DNA of 64,000 nucleotides, taken from assembly GCF_002291145.1 (NCBI RefSeq), contig NZ_NTGE01000099.1, positions 1 through 64,000 on the forward strand. Reading direction: 5' to 3'. Within the stretch, counting starts at the first letter, position 1. Each line of letters opens with the position of its first letter. The DNA comes from Streptomyces sp. SA15. Lineage in GTDB: Bacteria > Actinomycetota > Actinomycetes > Streptomycetales > Streptomycetaceae. This document shows, in pieces, positions 1 through 7,933 of this stretch. The translations under genes and the position numbers were made by a program. The notes under the pieces were generated by a model that saw only the letters and a list, made by a program, of their open reading frames with translations, did not search any database and was not told where the DNA came from.

Positions 1-256
<256 letters not shown>

Positions 257-273
<17 letters not shown>

Positions 274-1534
274 CGCTCCTCCGTCCTCGCCCATCCCCGT
301 CTCCACTCCAGCCTTCTCGCACCGCCCCCTGAATCAGCCCCCGCAGCCGCTCCCACCCCCGCTCGTACGCGAACGCCTCCGCGCCCCACCGCAGCGCCGG
401 CACCGTCCGCACCAGCCCCGTGGAATCCCGTTCCAGCACATGCACCTCGGCGATCCGCCGCTGCCCGGCCCGATCGCGCACGAGATGCAGTACGACCGAC
501 AGCGCCGCCGCCAACTGGCTGTGCAGGGCGGCCCGGTCCAGCCCGGCCGCCGTACCGAGCGCCTCCAGCCGGGCCGGCACATCGCCCGCGGCGTTCGCGT
601 GCACGGTTCCGCAGCCGCCTTCGTGGCCGGTGTTCAACGCGGCCAGCAGATGGACCACTTCGGGCCCGCGCACCTCGCCCACCACGAGCCGGTCCGGCCG
701 CATCCGCAGCGCCTGGCGCACCAGGTCCTGGAGCGTGACGAGTCCGGCGCCCTCCTGGTTGGCGGGTCTGCTCTCCAGCCGTACGACGTGCGGATGGTCC
801 GGCCTCAGTTCGGCGGAGTCCTCGGCGAGCACGATCCGCTCGTCCGGCCCGACCAGACCCAGCAGGGCGCTCAGCAGTGTTGTCTTGCCGGTGCCCGTCC
901 CCCCGCTGATGAGGAAGGACAGCCGCGCCCTGAGCAGCGCCCGCAGCACGCGGTCCCCGCCCGGCGGCACCGTGCCCGCCGCCACCAGTTCGTCGAGGGT
1001 GAAGGCGCGCGGCCGTACCACTCGCAGCGACAGGCAGGTGCAGCCGACGGCGACCGGGGGCAGCACCGCGTGCAGCCGGGTTCCGTCGGGAAGCCGGGCG
1101 TCGACCCAGGGCCGGGCGTCGTCCAGTCGGCGTCCGGCCACCGCCGCCAGGCGCTGCGCGAGGCGTCGTACGGCTGCCGCGTCCGGGAAGGAGACGGCGG
1201 TCAGCTCCAGGCCGCCGCCCCGGTCCACCCAGACCCGGTCCTGCGCCGACACCAGCACGTCGGTCACCGACGGATCGGCGAGCAGCGGCTCCAGCGGCCC
1301 GCTGCCGACCAGTTCGGACCGCAACTGCTCGGCGGCACCGAGGACTTCCGCGTCCCCGAGCACCCGCCCCTGCTCCCGCAAGGCCTGCGCCACGCGCGCG
1401 GGAGTGGGTTCACCCCCGCTCTCGGCCAGCCACCGCCGTACGCCGTCCAGCAGCCCCGGCGACATCTCCGCACCGCCCGCCAGGGCGGCCGCCGGGCCAG
1501 GGCTCCCCCGCTCGAGTCCGGAAAACGCGCTCAC
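257..1534 (-). CDS. TadA/CpaF-family secretion ATPase
   Basis: This is the cytoplasmic hexameric ATPase that powers assembly of Tad/Flp-type pili or a related secretion machine. The 425-residue protein has an N-terminal regulatory region, Walker A GGTGTGKTT at about residues 211-219, an Asp/His-rich segment after it, and Walker B ending LVVGEVRG at about 283-290. It matches the 'helicase/secretion neighbourhood' type found in actinobacteria beside a CpaE-like protein. The GTG start overlaps the stop of the upstream CpaE-like gene (GTGA), and its 3' end overlaps tadB, so the three genes are translationally coupled. A later in-frame Met at residue 24 is an alternative start. Confidence 0.88.
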
Positions 1535-2643
1535 GCCGCACCCGCCTCCAGCAACGCCCGCTCCCAGAACTCCTTGCAGAAACGCGCGAGCGGTCCGCGT
1601 CCAGCCGCTCCAGGAGGCGCCTTGCTCCCCTGTGGGCGCAGCAGCGCGGACTCCACCGGGACCTCACCGGCCAGGGGCAGCCCGAGCAGCCGGGCCACCT
1701 CGCGGTCGTCGAGTCCGGGTGCGTACGGGCCTCGTACCGCCGCCCGTAGGTCGCGCAGGACCATGCCGACAGCGGAGGCCACCCGGCCGGCCGCGGCGAC
1801 GGCGCGCAGTTCGGCGGGGACCACCAGCAGCCCCACGTCGAGCTGGGCGAGGACCTCGGCGACGCCGTCGTCGATGCGCCGGGGCAGGTCGACGACGACC
1901 GTGCCGCCACGGCGTCGGGCAGCGGCGAGCACCGCCCGTACGGCCTGGGGCGGGACGGCGACGCAGTCGCCGCGGTCCCAGCTGAGCACCCGCAGCGAGT
2001 GCAGACGCGGCAGGGATTCCTCCAGTGCGCCGCCGCCGACCCGCCCGCGTGAGGCCGCGAACGCGGGCCAGCGCAGCCCATCGGCACTCTCGCCCCCGAG
2101 GAGTACGTCGAGTCCGCCGCCCAGCGGATCGGCGTCCACGAGCAGGGTGCGCAGTCCCTCACGCGCGGAGGTGACGGCGAGGGCGCACGCGAGCGTGGAC
2201 GCCCCGGCGCCGCCGCGACCGCCGATGACGCCGACGGTGAGGGCGGGGCGGCCGACGCCCTCGGCGACGTCGGCGATGCGGTCGACCAGCCACTGCTCGC
2301 CGTCGGGCAGCATCAGGACGTGGTCGGCGCCGATCTCGACGGCCCGCTGCCAGACCCCGGAGTCGTCCTGGACGCGGCCGATCAGCACCACTCCACGTCG
2401 GCGCGCGGCCCCGCGCACCCGTCGGGCGGCGTCGTCCCCGACCAGGACGAGCGGTGCGGCCTCCCAGCTGCCCCTGTGCTCCGGCACCCCGTGGTGGACC
2501 TCGGGTGTGGCGCCGGCCGCCGCGCACAGGCGCAGCAGATCGTCGAGCAGTTCGGCGTCCTCCGTGACGATCAACGGCCTGCCCTGCCGCCCTCCGGCGG
2601 TGGGTGGTGGCTCGTGTGTGACGGCTCCGGTCACGGTCTCCAT
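1531..2643 (-). CDS. CpaE/TadZ-like MinD-family protein (septum-site-determining type)
   Basis: This 370-residue SIMIBI-class protein is the first gene of the Tad locus. Residues 18-130 look like a receiver-type domain (alternating strands with an 'LVLVGDDA' core). From about 141 there is a ParA/MinD-like ATPase domain whose P-loop reads GGRGGAGAST, so the signature lysines of the deviant Walker A are replaced; nucleotide hydrolysis may be lost. LLVDADPLGGGLD follows as expected. Such proteins place secretion complexes at the pole or septum, and actinobacterial relatives are called Ssd. I chose the ATG at 2643 because a GA-rich ribosome site precedes it and the 38 upstream codons are Arg/Gly-rich; a GTG at codon 4 has better spacing to the SD and is possible. 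Confidence 0.8.
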   Translation of the reverse strand: METVTGAVTHEPPPTAGGRQGRPLIVTEDAELLDDLLRLCAAAGATPEVHHGVPEHRGSWEAAPLVLVGDDAARRVRGAARRRGVVLIGRVQDDSGVWQRAVEIGADHVLMLPDGEQWLVDRIADVAEGVGRPALTVGVIGGRGGAGASTLACALAVTSAREGLRTLLVDADPLGGGLDVLLGGESADGLRWPAFAASRGRVGGGALEESLPRLHSLRVLSWDRGDCVAVPPQAVRAVLAAARRRGGTVVVDLPRRIDDGVAEVLAQLDVGLLVVPAELRAVAAAGRVASAVGMVLRDLRAAVRGPYAPGLDDREVARLLGLPLAGEVPVESALLRPQGSKAPPGAAGRGPLARFCKEFWERALLEAGAA

Positions 2644-3271
2644 CCCCCTTCGCTCCGCCTCGCGCGGCCCTCGAGGCCCCCGCGATGCGTCTCTCCCGCG
2701 GAGCCCTCGCGGCCCCGCGATTCCCAAACGTGTGAAGAACCGGCAACCGGCCTCCATATGAACGGCCGATACGAACCGGCCAAACGCGCCCGGCTAACCG
2801 GAACCAGCGAGGAACTCGGCCCGAGCGGGACGCGTCGGAATCACGGTGCAGCGATCCCGGAAATCGTGTGGATCTTGGTCGATAACTGTGGACAACTCGG
2901 CGGTTGTGAATATCGCCGTCACTCATACCGGTGACCCCTGTGCCACCCCGTGTGCGACTTCCACAGAGCAGCGCATCGGCTACCCACAGTGACGGATCAT
3001 GGGCATGCCGAAGAGGCGGCCACGGCCGCCTCGGCGCGGCCCCGGGGCCGCGTACAGAAGTACAGAAGGGGAGAAACCCACCCGGACATGCGACGACCCC
3101 CGCCGGGGGGGAGAGCGGGGGTCGTCTCCACGGCCGACTCGGGGGGGAGGAGTCGGACCGGGTTAGCACGGTCGCGAACGATCCGTGACTTCCATGGTGT
3201 ACCCGAGAGGCCTCTCAGGCAAACCCACGCGCCCACCTTACGCCGAATGGGCTGCGCCTATGCTCAAGGGC
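2644..3271. promoter_or_regulatory. 628-bp divergent intergenic region
   Basis: This region separates the Tad operon from the HAD gene and has no convincing gene. It contains a TGTGGACAA sequence at 2887-2895 (reverse complement of the Streptomyces DnaA box TTGTCCACA), an inverted repeat GTCAC/GTGAC at 2918-2935, and a 12-bp perfect stem-loop at 3092-3126. Promoters for both flanking genes must lie here. Confidence 0.5.
3092..3126 (+). promoter_or_regulatory. Strong stem-loop upstream of HAD gene
   Basis: The arms GACGACCCCCGC (3092-3103) and GCGGGGGTCGTC (3115-3126) pair perfectly over 12 bp with an 11-nt loop. No U-tract follows. Placed about 145 bp upstream of the HAD start, it could be an attenuator or an mRNA-stability element. 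Confidence 0.6.
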
Positions 3272-4093
3272 GTGGAAAACCACTCGATGCCCCGCACAGC
3301 CGCCTTCTTTGACCTGGACAAGACGGTCATTGCGAAGTCGAGCACCCTCACCTTCGGCAAGTCCTTCTACCAAGGCGGCCTGATCAACCGCCGGGCCGCC
3401 TTGCGTACCGCATATGCCCAGTTCGTCTTCCTCGTCGGCGGCATGGACCACGACCAGATGGAGCGCACGCGCGAGTACCTGTCCGCGCTCGTGCGCGGCT
3501 GGAACGTCCAGCAGGTCAAGGAGATCGTCGCCGAGACGCTCCACGACCTCATCGACCCGATCATCTACGACGAGGCCGCCTCCCTCATCGAGGAACACCA
3601 CACGGCCGGACGGGACGTCGTGATCGTGTCCACGTCCGGCGCCGAGGTGGTCGAGCCGATCGGCGAGCTGCTCGGCGCGGACCGCGTGGTGGCCACCCGC
3701 ATGGTCGTGGGCGACGACGGCTGCTTCACCGGAGAGGTGGAGTACTACGCCTACGGCCCGACGAAGGCCGAGGCGATCAAGGAGCTGGCCGCGTCCGAGG
3801 GATACGACCTCGAGCGCTGCTACGCCTACAGCGACTCGGCGACCGACCTGCCGATGCTGGAGTCCGTCGGCCATCCCCATGCGGTGAATCCGGACCGCGC
3901 GCTGCGCCGCGAGGCACTCGCGCGCGGGTGGCCGATTCTCGATTTCCACCGGCCGGTCCGGCTCAAGCAGCGGTTCCCCAGGTTCTCCGTACCGCCCCGT
4001 CCGGCGCTCGTCGCGATGGCGGCGATAGGCGCCGCGGCGGCCACCGCGGGCGTGGTCTGGTACGCGAGTCGGCGTCGGACGACGGCGCTCTGA
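3272..4093 (+). CDS. HAD-IB family hydrolase (SCO3558-like)
   Basis: This haloacid-dehalogenase phosphatase has motif I FFDLDKT near residue 14, a motif II Ser/Thr in VIVSTSG, a Lys in YGPTKAEAI and motif IV YSDSATDLPML. A hydrophobic segment near the C-terminus (AMAAIGAAAATAGVVWYAS) followed by RRR suggests a tail-anchored membrane protein. The family is related to phosphoserine and lipid phosphatases; in Streptomyces it sits divergent to the Tad locus and has been described as differentiation-associated. I chose the GTG at 3272 because conserved sequence begins there; an ATG at 3260 is also possible. Substrate unknown. Confidence 0.82.
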   Translation: MENHSMPRTAAFFDLDKTVIAKSSTLTFGKSFYQGGLINRRAALRTAYAQFVFLVGGMDHDQMERTREYLSALVRGWNVQQVKEIVAETLHDLIDPIIYDEAASLIEEHHTAGRDVVIVSTSGAEVVEPIGELLGADRVVATRMVVGDDGCFTGEVEYYAYGPTKAEAIKELAASEGYDLERCYAYSDSATDLPMLESVGHPHAVNPDRALRREALARGWPILDFHRPVRLKQRFPRFSVPPRPALVAMAAIGAAAATAGVVWYASRRRTTAL

Positions 4094-4164
4094 TCGGGCA
4101 GTTCACCGGATCCTGGGGCATGTTCGACATATCCACACCCGTTTAACACCCTTTTGAACCAAAA

Positions 4165-4450
4165 GTAAAGAAGTGCAGCCAGGGCTTCCGCTTGCTCCAG
4201 TTCCGGAGTACAAAGAAGTTAACGGCCCGCGAGACCAAGGACGTCCGAAAGGATCACCTTTAAACCGCAGAATGGCCCCACGGACCGAAGCATGAACACC
4301 GAGCACCCACGCGACGTCGACCCGTCGATTACGGGCCAGCCGCACCAGGGACGGGCGAAGTTCCCGACCTGATGGGCAACATATCGAGGACGCTTGGTAA
4401 CCCGGTGGACATGCCAGCGGCGGTACGAATTCTCGTACCGCCGCAACCCT
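4165..4450 (+). ncRNA. Candidate 6S-like small RNA between HAD and Fic-like genes
   Basis: The 370-bp gap between convergent genes is less GC-rich than its surroundings, has no convincing ORF and ends in a strong intrinsic terminator (4417-4454). Internal hairpins include AAAGG/CCTTT near 4250. From memory, the 6S-like RNA scr3559 of S. coelicolor lies between the orthologues SCO3558 and SCO3559, which is exactly this position. The 5' end is uncertain: AT-rich sequence at 4142-4175 is the likely promoter zone. A 26-codon ORF (4292-4372) inside it has no clear ribosome site. The identity is inferred from position, not from an alignment. Confidence 0.5.
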
Positions 4451-4454
4451 TTTC
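4417..4454. terminator. Strong bidirectional-type terminator
   Basis: A 12-bp perfect stem GCGGCGGTACGA / TCGTACCGCCGC with a 4-nt loop (ATTC) is followed by AACCCTTTTC. It ends the small RNA region and also lies just downstream of the minus-strand Fic-like gene. Confidence 0.85.
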
Positions 4455-4463
4455 GGCGGCTCT

Positions 4464-5288
4464 CTACGCCGCCCCGCGCTGCAGCGCCTCGCACACCGCT
4501 GTCGACTCGCGCGCCCCCAGCTCGACCGCCCGGCCGCAGTGGGCGATCCAGGCGGCCATGCCCTCCGGAGTACCGGAGACGTAGCCTTCGAGCGCCGCCA
4601 GGTAAGCCGCGCGGCCCAGTTCGGCGTGGCCGACCTCCGCCGGGCAGACGGACTTCGGGTCCAGACCGCTGCCGACCAGGACGACGCGCTCGGCCGCGCG
4701 CGCGACCAGGCCGTTGTGGGAGGCGAAAGGGCGCAGCGCGAGGAGCTCGCCGTGCACGACGGCGGCCGTGACCAGCGCGGGCGCCGAACTTCCCGCGATG
4801 ATCAGCTCGGCAAACCCGTCCAGCCGGCCGGAGACCTCGTCCGCGCTCGGCAACGGCAGCTCGACCAGCGGCTCGTCGACCGGCTCCCCCGCCCGGCGCG
4901 GACGCCCGACCTCGTCGCCCTTGGTCGCGGCCGCCACCAGGTGCAGCCGGGCCAGCACACGCAGCGGCGACTGCCGCCAGATGGACAGCAGCTGGCCCGC
5001 CTCGGCCGTCAGCCGCAGGGAGGCCCCCATGACCCGCGCCTCGTCGTCGCCGCTGAAGTCGCTGCGCCGCCGCACCTCCTCCAGGGCCCAGTCCGCGCCG
5101 GACAGCGCCGCCGAGCCGCGGGCACCGCGCAGGGCCGCCTCGGACGTGATCTCGTTGCTGCGGCGCCGCATGACCCGGTGCCCATAGACCCGGTCCACGG
5201 CCTTGCGCACGGACTCCACGGAATCGGGCACACCGGGCAGCGAGCCCAGGGCCGCGAGCGGATCGGCGGTCGCGCCTGTCGTACTCAT
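4464..5288 (-). CDS. Fic/DOC-fold-like protein with degenerate motif (SCO3559-like)
   Basis: This 274-residue all-alpha protein is often labelled 'oxidoreductase' in Streptomyces, which the sequence does not support. The layout fits a Fic (FIDO) fold: an early helix ARGSAALSGA where Fic proteins carry an inhibitory or glutamate helix, then LARLHLVAAA and GRPRRAG, then ALVTAAVVHGELLALRPFASHNGL. The last aligns with HPFxxGNGR but Arg replaces the catalytic His and GNGR is degenerate, so AMP-transfer activity is doubtful. I chose the ATG at 5288 because it lies inside a perfect palindrome and conserved MSTTG sequence begins there. Role unknown. Confidence 0.55.
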   Translation of the reverse strand: MSTTGATADPLAALGSLPGVPDSVESVRKAVDRVYGHRVMRRRSNEITSEAALRGARGSAALSGADWALEEVRRRSDFSGDDEARVMGASLRLTAEAGQLLSIWRQSPLRVLARLHLVAAATKGDEVGRPRRAGEPVDEPLVELPLPSADEVSGRLDGFAELIIAGSSAPALVTAAVVHGELLALRPFASHNGLVARAAERVVLVGSGLDPKSVCPAEVGHAELGRAAYLAALEGYVSGTPEGMAAWIAHCGRAVELGARESTAVCEALQRGAA

Positions 5289-5297
5289 AAGTACGAC
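5278..5297. promoter_or_regulatory. Palindrome overlapping start codon
   Basis: Perfect 8-bp arms GTCGTACT / AGTACGAC flank CATA, and the start codon of the minus-strand Fic-like gene sits in the centre. It is a candidate operator or translational-control hairpin. Confidence 0.5.
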
Positions 5298-5389
5298 CCT
5301 ACGCAGCCCGGGCACGCACCCCACGAAGGAGTGGTCTTCTTCACCCACGCCTGCCACCCACGGCTACGTCGCCACTACCCTTGGTGAAC

Positions 5390-6370
5390 ATGAAAATTGC
5401 TTTCGTCGGGAAGGGCGGCAGCGGCAAGACCACCCTGTCCTCCCTGTTCATCCGTCACCTCGCGGCCGCCGGCGCGCCGGTCGTCGCCATCGACGCCGAC
5501 ATCAACCAGCACCTGGGCCCGGCCCTCGGCCTGGACGAGGCGGACGCCGCCGCGCTGCCCGCGATGGGCGAGCGGCTGGCGCTGATCAAGGACTACCTGC
5601 GCGGCTCCAACCCGCGCATCGCCTCCGCCGAGACGATGATCAAGACGACCCCGCCCGGCGAGGGCTCCCGGCTGCTGCGGGTGTGCGAGGACAATCCGGT
5701 GTACGACGCGTGCGCCCGGCCAGTGGAACTCGACGGTGGCGCCGTCCGTTTGATGGTCACCGGCCCCTTCACCGACGCCGACCTTGGGGTCGCCTGCTAC
5801 CACTCCAAGACGGGGGCGGTGGAGCTGTGCCTGAACCACCTGGTGGACGGCCCCGAGGAGTACGTCGTGGTCGACATGACGGCGGGCTCGGACTCCTTCG
5901 CCTCCGGCATGTTCACCCGCTTCGACATCACGTTCCTCGTCGCCGAGCCGACCAGGAGGGGGGTCTCCGTCTATCGCCAGTACAAGGAGTACGCCAGTGA
6001 CTACGGCGTCACCCTGAAGGTCGTCGGCAACAAGGTGCACGGCCAGGACGACCTCGACTTCCTCCGCGCCGAAGTCGGGGACGACCTGCTCGTGACGGTG
6101 GGACACTCGGACTGGGTGCGCGCACTGGAGAAGGGCCGGCCGCCCCGGTTCGAGTTCCTGGAGGACGCCAACCACCGGGCCCTGCGCCGGTTGCGGACGG
6201 CCGCCGACGCGACGTACGAACTGCGTGACTGGGAGCACTACACGCGCCAGATGGTGCACTTCCACCTGAAGAACGCCCAGACCTGGGGCAACGAGCGCAC
6301 CGGGGCCGACCTGGCGGCGCAGGTCGACCCCTCCTTCGTGCTCGGCGAAGGGGTCACCGCCGCCGTGTGA
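5390..6370 (+). CDS. CooC/MinD-like SIMIBI ATPase
   Basis: This 326-residue protein opens with a deviant Walker A, MKIAFVGKGGSGKTT, followed by VVAIDADINQHLGPALG and YVVVDMTAGSDSFASG. It belongs to the SIMIBI class near CooC and cobyrinate-synthase-type ATPases used in metal insertion or protein positioning. No membrane segment is seen. The ATG at 5390 is preceded in frame by a GTG at 5384. It is divergent from the Fic-like gene with about 100 bp between them, and convergent with the lipoprotein gene. Partner protein unknown. Confidence 0.75.
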   Translation: MKIAFVGKGGSGKTTLSSLFIRHLAAAGAPVVAIDADINQHLGPALGLDEADAAALPAMGERLALIKDYLRGSNPRIASAETMIKTTPPGEGSRLLRVCEDNPVYDACARPVELDGGAVRLMVTGPFTDADLGVACYHSKTGAVELCLNHLVDGPEEYVVVDMTAGSDSFASGMFTRFDITFLVAEPTRRGVSVYRQYKEYASDYGVTLKVVGNKVHGQDDLDFLRAEVGDDLLVTVGHSDWVRALEKGRPPRFEFLEDANHRALRRLRTAADATYELRDWEHYTRQMVHFHLKNAQTWGNERTGADLAAQVDPSFVLGEGVTAAV

Positions 6371-6376
6371 GCGTGG

Positions 6377-7651
6377 CTACGGCCGGGCCGCCGGCGCCCC
6401 GGGTACGCCCTTCGGGGCGGGGGCGGGGCGGCCCGACAGGAAGGACGCCCAGCCCTCTTGCGGGGCCTCGCCGACGTTCAGGGCACGCAGCTTGTGCAGG
6501 GTCCTGGGGTCCTGGGCGTCCAGCCAGTCGGCGAGTTGCCGGAAGGACACGCAGCGCACCTCGGGTTTGGTGCACACCGTCTCGATGACCTCTTCGACGG
6601 CCCGCATGTAGGTGCCGCCGTTCCAGGACTCGAAGTGGTTGCCGATGATCAGGGGCGCGCGGTTGCCGTAGTAGGCGCGATGGAAGCCCATGAGCAGGCC
6701 GTCGCGCATCTGGTCGCCCCAGAAGTCGTGCTTGGCGCGGTCGCCCTGGGTCTTGGTGCCCGACTGGTTGATCATGAAGTTGTAGTCCATGGTGAGCTGC
6801 TCGTAGGAGTGCCCGGGGAAGGGCACGAGCTGCATCGACAGATCCCACAGGCCATTTCTCTTCTTCGGCCAGACCTGGTTGTTGACCCCGCTGGTGTCGT
6901 AGCGGAAGCCGAGTTGGCGGGCGGCCTTCATGAAGTTCTTCCGGCCCTCCAGGCAGGGGGTGCGGGCGCCGATGAGCTCCTTGTCGTAGTCGAAGGGCAG
7001 GGGGGCGGCCTCCTTGAGGCCAGTGTGGGTCTTCCAGAACTTCACGAAGTACTTCGCCTGGGCGATCTCGCTCTTCCACTCCTTCACCGACCACTCGCCG
7101 ACCCCGCCGCCGCTGCCGCAGAAGTGGCCGTTGAAGTGGGTGCCGATCTCGTTGCCCTCCAGCCAGGCCAGGCGCAGCTGCTTCACGGTGTCGGCGATGC
7201 CCTGCTCGTCGTTGAAGCCGATGTCCGAGCGGCCCGGTGAGTGCTGCGGCGGCCGGTAGATGTCGCGCTTGTCCTCCGGCAGCAGGTACACGCCGCTCAG
7301 GAAGTACGTCATCGTCGCGTTGTTCGCTCTGGCGACCTTGCGGAAGTGCGAGAACAGCTTCTGGCCGTCCTCACCGGCGCCGTCCCAGGAGAACACCACG
7401 AACTGCGGGGGCCGCCGGCCGGGCTCGAGGCGTTCGGGTCTGGGCAGGTGCGGCTGCGCTCCGGTGTACGCGGTGGAGCCGTCGCCGATGAGCCGGATCG
7501 GGCTCTTGGGCGGCGCCTGGGCCGGCTCGGCCTTCTGCGGGCCGGGCGCACCTTCCCCGGAGCCGTCGGCACCGATCGCGCAACCGGCGAGCGACGCGGC
7601 ACAGGCCACGGCGACCATGGCGCCCACGGTGATCCTCTGGGTGGCGGCCAT
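6377..7651 (-). CDS. Secreted lipoprotein, polysaccharide-deacetylase-like
   Basis: The N-terminus MAATQRITVGAM is followed by a hydrophobic core and the lipobox SLAGC, so the 424-residue protein should be lipid-anchored outside the membrane. A NodB-type fold is suggested by FSWDGAG at about residue 93 (in place of the usual TFDDGP), a metal-site-like HFNGH around 180 (compare HxxxH), and a later RTPC segment. Catalytic Asp spacing is not canonical, so the substrate (peptidoglycan, chitin or other glycan) cannot be named. The ATG at 7651 was chosen for signal-peptide shape; GGTGAG lies upstream. It is divergent from the SulP gene across a 282-bp AT-rich gap. Confidence 0.7.
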   Translation of the reverse strand: MAATQRITVGAMVAVACAASLAGCAIGADGSGEGAPGPQKAEPAQAPPKSPIRLIGDGSTAYTGAQPHLPRPERLEPGRRPPQFVVFSWDGAGEDGQKLFSHFRKVARANNATMTYFLSGVYLLPEDKRDIYRPPQHSPGRSDIGFNDEQGIADTVKQLRLAWLEGNEIGTHFNGHFCGSGGGVGEWSVKEWKSEIAQAKYFVKFWKTHTGLKEAAPLPFDYDKELIGARTPCLEGRKNFMKAARQLGFRYDTSGVNNQVWPKKRNGLWDLSMQLVPFPGHSYEQLTMDYNFMINQSGTKTQGDRAKHDFWGDQMRDGLLMGFHRAYYGNRAPLIIGNHFESWNGGTYMRAVEEVIETVCTKPEVRCVSFRQLADWLDAQDPRTLHKLRALNVGEAPQEGWASFLSGRPAPAPKGVPGAPAARP

Positions 7652-7933
7652 ATCCCGCTCACCTTCTTCCTTCTCTCGGGCCGACGCCGGTGGCGTCTTC
7701 TGGTGACGCGCCGCCAAGGTCGCATAGAGCAAAAGAAGGAATTAGTACGACAAGCCGATCAAAAGTTCAGTTCACTCATCGGAGTGATTGATTGACCCAT
7801 TTGCCGGGAAAATCCATGCTCAGCCTTTACTCTGCATTACGATTCGTTTACCTAGAGTTGATCCATCCCGCCGCTGTACGCCGTGACCCACGGCCGCCAC
7901 CCGCGACCGCGCCGCCCCGGAGGAGACGGGAAC
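7652..7933. promoter_or_regulatory. Divergent promoter region, AT-rich
   Basis: This 282-bp gap between the lipoprotein and SulP genes is clearly lower in GC than its flanks, as expected for promoters on both strands. I see no ORF and no strong inverted repeat. A TTGACC at about 7792 is a possible plus-strand -35 element. Confidence 0.35.

Noticed and set aside
4292..4372. 26-codon ORF MNTEHPRDVDPSITG inside the small-RNA region
   Set aside because: No ribosome site, and it lies inside the region I judge to be a noncoding RNA.
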